Origin: Chloroflexota bacterium
GTDB lineage: Bacteria > Chloroflexota > Anaerolineae > Anaerolineales > UBA11579
Direction of reading: 5' to 3'
Assembly (NCBI GenBank): GCA_030610225.1
Contig: JAUWSD010000086.1
Span: forward strand, 1-5,768
Length of the DNA stretch: 5,768 nucleotides
Within the stretch, counting starts at the first letter, position 1, and each line of letters begins with the position of its first letter. The translations under genes were made by a program, and so were the position numbers. Positions 1 to 4,509 of this stretch are shown here, piece by piece. The notes beneath the pieces were generated by a model. The model searched no databases and was not told where the DNA came from. It worked only from the letters and a program-made list of their open reading frames with translations.

Positions 1-937
1 CACGTGTACTCAATGTAAGCACATACCCGCGCTTACCATCCTGGTCAACAGTCTCACCAACAAGCCGCCCTGCAATACTGCGCACATATTCTTTTTTAGT
101 GGCTAAAATCCCAAGATACGGCCCGCCGTATGAAACCGGGATGCCCAGAGGCTGGCCTTCACCACAGACAATATCTGCACCAAAATCACTCGGGGATTTA
201 ATTAATCCAAGCGCCATCGGGTTAACTACTATAACTAACAATCCACCAGCTTCATGCACCGCTTTACCAAGCTCAGTGTAGTCATATATCCGTCCAAAGA
301 AATCTGGATACTGAACCATCACAAGAGATGTGTCCTGATCGATCATTGGGATCAATGCTTCCGGACCTTCTTCAACAGGTGTATCATCACCTACTATCAC
401 GAGATCAGATGGGGCATTATAAGTGCGGATCGTATCCCGGTAATGGGGATGTATCCCAGGAGAAATTATGACTTTCTTGCGCTTCTTTCTGAATATCGTC
501 TGCCCCATATTCACAGCTTCTGCTGCTGCAGTAGCTCCATCATAATGGGAAGCATTCGAAACTTCCATTCCTGTCAGATTGATAATATGGGTTTGATACT
601 CGAACATCGTCTGCAATGTACCCTGAGATATTTCAGGCTGATATGGAGTATAAGCGCTGTAGAATTCACTGCGGCTAATTATCGCGTCTACTGCAGCAGG
701 CACGAAATGTTGATAAGCACCTGCTCCCAGGAAACTCGGCATCCGTACGCCTTTCTCATTCTGCCGTTGGAGCTCACAGACCTTATTAAAAGCCTCCATC
801 TCAGTATGAGTACGCGGAAGATCCAGAGTTGGGAATCTGACATCCTCCGGGATATAGTCGAAGAGTTGTTCGATCGAATCAATTCCGATCTCTTTGAACA
901 TCTCCTCTCTATCTTTATCGGTATGAGGATGGAACAT
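1..937 (-). CDS. gcvPA: Glycine dehydrogenase (decarboxylating) subunit 1, N-terminal part (runs off left edge)
   Basis: This is the alpha half of the two-subunit P-protein of the glycine cleavage system, which decarboxylates glycine and passes the aminomethyl group to lipoylated GcvH. The minus-strand frame stays open from the ATG at 937 to the window edge, giving 312 residues; the family is about 450 long, so roughly 30% is missing. Family signatures are clear: SFLGAGAYQHFVPAAVD at residues 68-84, YTPYQPEISQGTLQT at 96-110, SNASHYDGATAAAEA at 127-141 and GEGQPLGIPVSYGGPYLG at 259-276. In split P-proteins the PLP-binding lysine sits in the partner GcvPB, so this subunit is expected not to carry it; gcvPB probably lies further left. 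The start lies two bases after the gcvH stop and has only a weak ribosome site (AGGA about 12 bases upstream), which suggests translational coupling to gcvH. Confidence 0.97.
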   Translation of the reverse strand, partial: MFHPHTDKDREEMFKEIGIDSIEQLFDYIPEDVRFPTLDLPRTHTEMEAFNKVCELQRQNEKGVRMPSFLGAGAYQHFVPAAVDAIISRSEFYSAYTPYQPEISQGTLQTMFEYQTHIINLTGMEVSNASHYDGATAAAEAVNMGQTIFRKKRKKVIISPGIHPHYRDTIRTYNAPSDLVIVGDDTPVEEGPEALIPMIDQDTSLVMVQYPDFFGRIYDYTELGKAVHEAGGLLVIVVNPMALGLIKSPSDFGADIVCGEGQPLGIPVSYGGPYLGILATKKEYVRSIAGRLVGETVDQDGKRGYVLTLSTR

Positions 938-939
938 CT

Positions 940-1329
940 CTAGATGCGTTCCTGAACATAGGCTTCATATTTTTCAGCGTTCATCAACTCATCCAATTCT
1001 TCTGGGCTGCTCAGCTCCAATTTGATGATCCATGCTGCACCATAAGGGTCGGAGTTTACATTCTCTGGTGTATCAAGAAGCTCTTCATTGACTTCGAGGA
1101 CTGTTCCGCTGATTGGGAAATATACATCTGAAGCCGCTTTCACGGATTCAACTGTTCCGAGGATGTCACCTTTGGAAACTACATCGCCAACCGAGACTGC
1201 ATATTCCAGATATACAATATCTGAAAGAGCATCCTGTGCATAGTCGCTGATCCCGATCGAAGCTGTATTGTCTTCAACCTTGATCCACTCGTCTTTTGGT
1301 GAATATTTTAATTCTTTAGGAAAATTCAT
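940..1329 (-). CDS. gcvH: Glycine cleavage system H protein (lipoyl carrier)
   Basis: This 129-residue protein is the usual length for GcvH, the cytoplasmic carrier whose lipoyl arm shuttles the aminomethyl group from the P-protein to the T-protein and is reoxidised by the L-protein. The lipoylation motif GTVESVKAASDVYFPISG spans residues 58-75, with Lys64 as the predicted attachment site. The N-terminal pattern (YSPKDEWIKVEDNTASIGISDYAQDAL) and the later NSDPYGAAWIIKLEL are typical of the family. The ATG at 1329 has a strong GGAGG ribosome site seven bases upstream. It is the first gene after the tandem glycine riboswitch and is followed two bases later by gcvPA. Many bacteria place gcvT first in this operon; here no gcvT precedes gcvH, so it must be downstream or elsewhere. 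Confidence 0.98.
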   Translation of the reverse strand: MNFPKELKYSPKDEWIKVEDNTASIGISDYAQDALSDIVYLEYAVSVGDVVSKGDILGTVESVKAASDVYFPISGTVLEVNEELLDTPENVNSDPYGAAWIIKLELSSPEELDELMNAEKYEAYVQERI

Positions 1330-1335
1330 TTTAAA

Positions 1336-1340
1336 CCTCC
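1336..1340 (-). promoter_or_regulatory. gcvH ribosome binding site, potentially sequestered
   Basis: GGAGG on the minus strand lies seven bases before the gcvH ATG. The stretch 1333-1342 (RNA CCGGAGGUUU) is complementary over ten contiguous pairs, with one U-G wobble, to 1471-1480 (RNA AAACCUCUGG), which contains the 5' strand of the P1 helix of riboswitch aptamer 2. This site can therefore be hidden when P1 is not formed. The complementarity is directly visible; the regulatory role is inferred. Confidence 0.8.
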
Positions 1341-1351
1341 GGGCTTATATT

Positions 1352-1382
1352 AAAAAAGCGCACAGTAAATATCAATGTGCGC
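1352..1382 (-). terminator. Intrinsic terminator in the riboswitch expression platform
   Basis: On the minus strand a seven-pair hairpin GCGCACA/UGUGCGC (1376-1382 with 1358-1364, 11-base loop) is followed directly by six U (1357-1352). The stem can be extended by G-U and A-U pairs between the purines at 1383-1386 and the U tract. Those purines belong to the 3' strand of the aptamer 2 P1 helix (1382-1387), so ligand-stabilised P1 would compete with the extended terminator. This is the logic of a glycine-activated switch, as in the Bacillus subtilis gcvT leader. The direct overlap with the strong part of the stem is only one base. Confidence 0.82.
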
Positions 1383-1477
1383 CTCTGTCTAGAACCTGAG
1401 AGATTCACGCAATATGCTTGCGTTTGCCCCTTCGGTGTACGAAAAATTGATCTTCATTTTTCGTCGCTTTCCAGAGG
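1382..1477 (-). promoter_or_regulatory. Glycine riboswitch, aptamer 2 (promoter-distal)
   Basis: Read on the minus strand, P1 is formed by CCUCUG (1472-1477) and CAGAGG (1382-1387). Inside are an eight-pair hairpin ACGAAAAA/UUUUUCGU, the conserved core ACACCGAAGGGGCAAA (complement at about 1424-1439), a hairpin ACGCAA/UUGCGU, and the second core segment CUCUCAGGU (about 1394-1402). These are the hallmark elements of the glycine aptamer. It lies six bases after aptamer 1 and directly before a terminator and gcvH, consistent with glycine-dependent activation of the glycine cleavage operon. Confidence 0.95.
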
Positions 1478-1483
1478 TTTTCG

Positions 1484-1594
1484 TCAAATGGGTCCTTTTA
1501 CCTGAGAGTTTCACCTGATATTATTCGATCAGATTTGCCCCTTCGGTGTCCGATTTTCTTGTTTTTGAATAAAATCGGCCCTCTCCCCATTTGA
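1484..1594 (-). promoter_or_regulatory. Glycine riboswitch, aptamer 1 (promoter-proximal)
   Basis: Read on the minus strand, the P1 helix is nine perfect pairs, UCAAAUGGG (1586-1594) with CCCAUUUGA (1484-1492). Inside are GAGAGGGCC, an eight-pair hairpin CCGAUUUU/AAAAUCGG, the conserved core ACACCGAAGGGGCAAA (about 1534-1549), a CUGAU/AUCAG hairpin, and CUCUCAGGU followed by AAAAGGA. Together with aptamer 2 this makes the classic tandem glycine riboswitch. The six-base linker CGAAAA between the two P1 helices is the short type expected for a tandem pair. Confidence 0.95.
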
Positions 1595-1613
1595 AGTAAG
1601 AATGTTAATCTAG

Positions 1614-1642
1614 ATTATAGTTGTCAGACAGCATTCTGACAA
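1614..1642 (-). promoter_or_regulatory. Promoter of the gcvH-gcvPA operon
   Basis: The minus strand shows a perfect -10 box TATAAT (1614-1619) and a -35 box TTGTCA (1637-1642, five of six matches to TTGACA) with an optimal 17-base spacer. Transcription should start near 1607, about a dozen bases before aptamer 1. The -35 box begins only 12 bases past the stop codon of the upstream VanW-like gene, so the operon can be transcribed independently of it. Confidence 0.85.
1621..1642. repeat. Perfect 8-6-8 inverted repeat over the gcv promoter (putative operator)
   Basis: TTGTCAGA (1621-1628) and TCTGACAA (1635-1642) are exact reverse complements separated by CAGCAT. The palindrome covers the -35 box and nearly the whole spacer of the gcv promoter, ending two bases before the -10 box. 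That is the position expected for a repressor operator. It also lies 12 bases after the stop of the VanW-like gene and could fold as a 3' hairpin of that transcript, but no T run follows on either strand, so I do not call it a terminator. Confidence 0.6.
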
Positions 1643-1653
1643 GTCATCCGATT

Positions 1654-3441
1654 TTAAATGACTACAACAGGCTTTACAGGGAATTGACCGAATACATGTT
1701 TAAAGTTGATCTCATCAACTTGAAATAATCTCGCCATTCCCCTGTCTTTCCTGTTCGCATCAGCCACCAATAACACCGTCTTTGTACCGACCTTCTTCTT
1801 TCCGATCACGACAGCACAGTGCCCCACTGGTGTCTCATACCGCACCAACATATTACCCACCTTGACGTCATGTTCACTTTGGGGTGAAGCCAGGTAATAT
1901 CCAAGCTTTGTCCTGTATAAGAATTGATCTTCAAAATCCCAATATTCTTCAGGCACGATCTCAGAAGCATAATTAAAACGATAACCTAGGAGCCTTCTTG
2001 GAACCACATTTCCAAACACCGACCTCAGTGACCCCAATAATGCTGAGAATCCAATTTCCCAGGTAGGCTTACCATCAAGGAAACTGACATGATCCAGATG
2101 CCAGAGTGAGTCTCTTAGGAGGTCAATGATCGATCCATCACTATTGTGATAGATCTCACCTGAGAATATCTTCTCATACAAATGATCACCCAACCCAGGG
2201 ATAATCCCGCTGATCACATCTGATCTCTGATAATCTTTGTAAGTCTCAGCATAGTTATTTATCTGATCCACTATCTCTGCAACCAACTTGATCCATTCGT
2301 CATTATGAAGCTCAGGGATGAAATGGTCAATGACTTCCTCAGGATATACATCCTCTAATATTTTCTGGCTGGCATTGTCACTGCCCCACTCTACAGATTG
2401 CATAACTTCGGCAAACTCAGGTACAGCTTCTCCATCCCTGAAATTTGCATATCTTTCACGTATTGTCGCCAAATTATCTAAACCATCCACAATATCAGAT
2501 CTTTCAACCTCACTTGTCCATCTCAAGCTAATGACCATCAACATATCAGATCCGGGTCCAAGATCATCAATATCTTCAGCACCATTTTGCACCAGATCGC
2601 ATGTCACAACCAGTCGCATGTTCTCGTCAGGAACAAACAAGAAATCGAACCAACCAGGTGCGCCCCAACTCAATGATGCATCTGTGGTTGATTCACTTCT
2701 GTCTGGGTCTGCTGGTGCTACAAAATATTTATATTTTGCGGGATGTTCCCAAAGTTTTTTGATGGTTGAATTTTTAGCTACTGAATTCGAAAATGTTGTC
2801 GCAAACGCGCAAACGCCACCTGCATTTACTTCCTCGTGAAAGGTCGTGTATCCAGAAATGAACCCCTGATCCCCATTCTGAGCTCCAATCAGCTCAAGCA
2901 GGGAATATTCCTGCCCCCCTGAAACAAATCCGATTTCCCGCTGAGTTTTCAATACTCTGGATGCACCTTCCATTATATTGAATATCTTATTTGGATAATA
3001 TTCTCCAACTATCGAAAAGATATTTCGCCCATCCTTGCCATTATCAGTTTCAGCCAATTCTTCATACTCACCCCCACTTTCAACACCAATGATCCCAATG
3101 TGCATATGCCTTCCACCAATTGATGATGGGATCAACACCGCATGAAAAACTTCATCATCAAGCTTTACTAATCGTTTTCTCGAATACCCCAATTCAACAC
3201 CCTCTTTCAAAGTGAATGTCTTTATTGGTGTAGATTCATCCCAAAAACCATCATCCAGCAGTGGGATCCTGATCATGGGCATTCCTTTGGAACGCACGAT
3301 CCCCCATTCTTCCTGCTCCAATACCTGTACATCCTCAAAATTAAATCCAAAACCGGATAGCTTATCAAGCTGAGATTTAAACGGAATCCCGCCCATCATA
3401 AGTGCAGATATTTTTAGAAAATCTCTTCGATTCATTTTCAT
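1654..3441 (-). CDS. Tat-exported VanW-like domain protein with unknown C-terminal half
   Basis: This 595-residue protein opens with a twin-arginine signal (NRRDFLKIS, Arg5-Arg6, then a short hydrophobic stretch to about residue 21), so it is probably exported folded. No clear AxA cleavage site is visible, so it may stay anchored. Residues about 145-285 read as a VanW-like domain: NIMEGASRVL (155-164), EYSLLELIGAQNGDQGF (178-194), GGVCAFATTFSNSV (208-221, conserved Cys211) and DASLSWG with DFLFVPDENMRL (254-276). VanW domains are found in vancomycin-resistance clusters and many Gram-positive and Chloroflexota envelope proteins; their reaction is not established. Residues 290-595 are unrecognised; a late GHCAVVIG (540-547) is faintly like the histidine strand of NlpC/CHAP-type amidases. 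Start: ATG at 3441 (alternative ATG at 3435); neither has a strong ribosome site (GTGA only). It follows the fructokinase by 33 bases, so probably one transcript. Confidence 0.82.
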   Translation of the reverse strand: MKMNRRDFLKISALMMGGIPFKSQLDKLSGFGFNFEDVQVLEQEEWGIVRSKGMPMIRIPLLDDGFWDESTPIKTFTLKEGVELGYSRKRLVKLDDEVFHAVLIPSSIGGRHMHIGIIGVESGGEYEELAETDNGKDGRNIFSIVGEYYPNKIFNIMEGASRVLKTQREIGFVSGGQEYSLLELIGAQNGDQGFISGYTTFHEEVNAGGVCAFATTFSNSVAKNSTIKKLWEHPAKYKYFVAPADPDRSESTTDASLSWGAPGWFDFLFVPDENMRLVVTCDLVQNGAEDIDDLGPGSDMLMVISLRWTSEVERSDIVDGLDNLATIRERYANFRDGEAVPEFAEVMQSVEWGSDNASQKILEDVYPEEVIDHFIPELHNDEWIKLVAEIVDQINNYAETYKDYQRSDVISGIIPGLGDHLYEKIFSGEIYHNSDGSIIDLLRDSLWHLDHVSFLDGKPTWEIGFSALLGSLRSVFGNVVPRRLLGYRFNYASEIVPEEYWDFEDQFLYRTKLGYYLASPQSEHDVKVGNMLVRYETPVGHCAVVIGKKKVGTKTVLLVADANRKDRGMARLFQVDEINFKHVFGQFPVKPVVVI

Positions 3442-3474
3442 AAATTCACAATTCTATTATCTGATATCCAGGAA

Positions 3475-4383
3475 TTAACTATCCTTACCTCCAACAACTG
3501 CCAGGGCAACTGATCCGAACCTCCCTGAATATTCTCCCAAACCGGGTAAAGTGACTAGTTCATCAAGATCATTAATATTCTTATCTTTGATGATGTATCC
3601 ATTAGAGATCGCACCTATCTTCTCGCGCACCTTCTCAATTAATCCTGGAACCACCATCACGGACCCACCTAGGATCACCTTTTCAGGTGCTAATGTCAAA
3701 AAGATGTTTGAAACACCCAATGCGAGATAATGCGCTTCCAGATCCCAGGCTTCGTGTTCAGGCGGCAATTCCTCACCTTTGATCCCCCACCTCTGCTGAA
3801 CTGCTGTGCCGCTTGCTAGCCCCTCCCAGCAGTCCTTGTGGAATTTACACCCGCCTTCAAAGGGGTCTTTTTCAAGATCATGAGCGATCATGACATGCCC
3901 CATCTCCGGGTGCTGTATACCATGCAGGAGTTTACCATTCACAAAAGCCCCTCCCCCAATCCCTGTGCCTATTGTGAGGTATACAAAGACTTCAAGTCCC
4001 CTCCCAGCCCCCCAAAGAAATTCACCTAACGCTGCTGCATTAACATCTGTATCAATATAAACAGGCAGCCCAATCCTCTCTGTAAATTCTTTATATAAAT
4101 TGACCCGCGTCCAGCTGTCCATCTTGGAAAATTCGATCATCCCATAATCAGCCTGACCCTCTCTCAGCTCTAGAGGGCCAAAGCAGCCAACACCAATAGC
4201 CTCTATATCTACTTCTGCCATCGCTTCCAAAAAGAAGTTTGCCACTTTCTGAAGAGTGTCTCCAGAATCAAGCGTCCTGAAGGAGGTTTCTTTATATACA
4301 TCATCAGGGCTATTTGCTATCAAACACCTGAACCATGTGCCTCCCCCCTCGATCCCTCCAAAATACTTTTTCTTCTTGTTCAA
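3475..4383 (-). CDS. ROK-family fructokinase
   Basis: This cytoplasmic sugar kinase probably phosphorylates fructose to fructose 6-phosphate with ATP (EC 2.7.1.4; the ScrK/GmuE type of ROK kinase). Numbered from the TTG start (302 residues), it shows the N-terminal phosphate loop GGIEGGGT (9-16), DTDVNAAALGE with predicted catalytic Asp113, TIGTGIGGGAF (137-147), HPEMGH (158-163), and the ROK zinc site formed by His163 and CKFHKDC (Cys179, His182, Cys185). The following WEGLASGTAVQQRWG is typical of fructokinases rather than glucokinases. A Trp occupies the usual Lys position after GGGT. TTG at 4383 is chosen because GGAGG lies six bases upstream and the protein then begins NKKKKYFGGIE, the family length. 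An in-frame ATG at 4404 would add seven residues but has no ribosome site. The substrate could be another hexose. Confidence 0.9.
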   Translation of the reverse strand: MNKKKKYFGGIEGGGTWFRCLIANSPDDVYKETSFRTLDSGDTLQKVANFFLEAMAEVDIEAIGVGCFGPLELREGQADYGMIEFSKMDSWTRVNLYKEFTERIGLPVYIDTDVNAAALGEFLWGAGRGLEVFVYLTIGTGIGGGAFVNGKLLHGIQHPEMGHVMIAHDLEKDPFEGGCKFHKDCWEGLASGTAVQQRWGIKGEELPPEHEAWDLEAHYLALGVSNIFLTLAPEKVILGGSVMVVPGLIEKVREKIGAISNGYIIKDKNINDLDELVTLPGLGEYSGRFGSVALAVVGGKDS

Positions 4384-4389
4384 TTTAAT

Positions 4390-4394
4390 CCTCC
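4390..4394 (-). promoter_or_regulatory. Ribosome binding site that favours the TTG start of the fructokinase
   Basis: GGAGG on the minus strand is followed by ATTAAA and then TTG at 4383-4381. It lies inside the reading frame if the ATG at 4404 is used, where it would have no purpose. Together with the poor context of that ATG, this decides the start. Confidence 0.75.
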
Positions 4395-4421
4395 GCGCAA
4401 TCATCTCTGGATGTTCAAATT

Positions 4422-4427
4422 ATTATA
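4422..4427 (-). promoter_or_regulatory. Putative -10 box for the fructokinase / VanW-like gene unit
   Basis: A perfect TATAAT lies on the minus strand, about 40 bases upstream of the TTG start, giving a leader of roughly 30 bases that includes the GGAGG site. The sequence at the -35 position (TACATC with a 17-base spacer) is poor, so an activator may be needed or the call may be chance in an AT-rich intergenic region. Confidence 0.5.
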
Positions 4428-4483
4428 AATGGATTTCTGGAAATGATGTATATCCGTTAGGGATTTCATACCCCTTTTCAAGA

Positions 4484-4489
4484 TATAAT
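4484..4489 (+). promoter_or_regulatory. Putative -10 box for the divergent membrane sensor gene
   Basis: A perfect TATAAT lies on the plus strand 20 bases before the ATG at 4510. No convincing -35 box is present at 16-18 bases. A start about seven bases downstream would leave a leader of only about 13 bases. The box overlaps a small inverted repeat, ATAAT-GTGA-ATTAT (4485-4498). Confidence 0.5.
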
Positions 4490-4509
4490 GTGAATTATGA
4501 GTTAAAGCT

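Noticed and set aside
254..943. Long plus-strand open frame of 229 codons
   Set aside because: It lies wholly opposite gcvPA, whose family motifs are unmistakable. The plus-strand product is rich in Cys, His, Arg and Ser without recognisable motifs, as expected of an antisense shadow.
1382..1594. The two similar riboswitch halves as a CRISPR-like or mobile direct repeat
   Set aside because: The similarity is confined to conserved glycine aptamer core segments, while the P1 and hairpin sequences differ but pair internally, as in a tandem riboswitch.
1621..1642. Inverted repeat as an intrinsic terminator of the VanW-like gene
   Set aside because: The hairpin is well placed after the stop codon but is not followed by a T run on either strand; the overlap with a strong promoter makes an operator more likely.
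2318..2839. Plus-strand open frame of 173 codons
   Set aside because: It is antisense to the VanW-like gene, Ser/Thr-rich and low in complexity, and has no ribosome site; a shadow frame.
3456..3461. GATAAT as a -10 box for a separate promoter of the VanW-like gene
   Set aside because: No -35-like sequence lies at a suitable distance upstream, and the 33-base gap fits co-transcription with the fructokinase.
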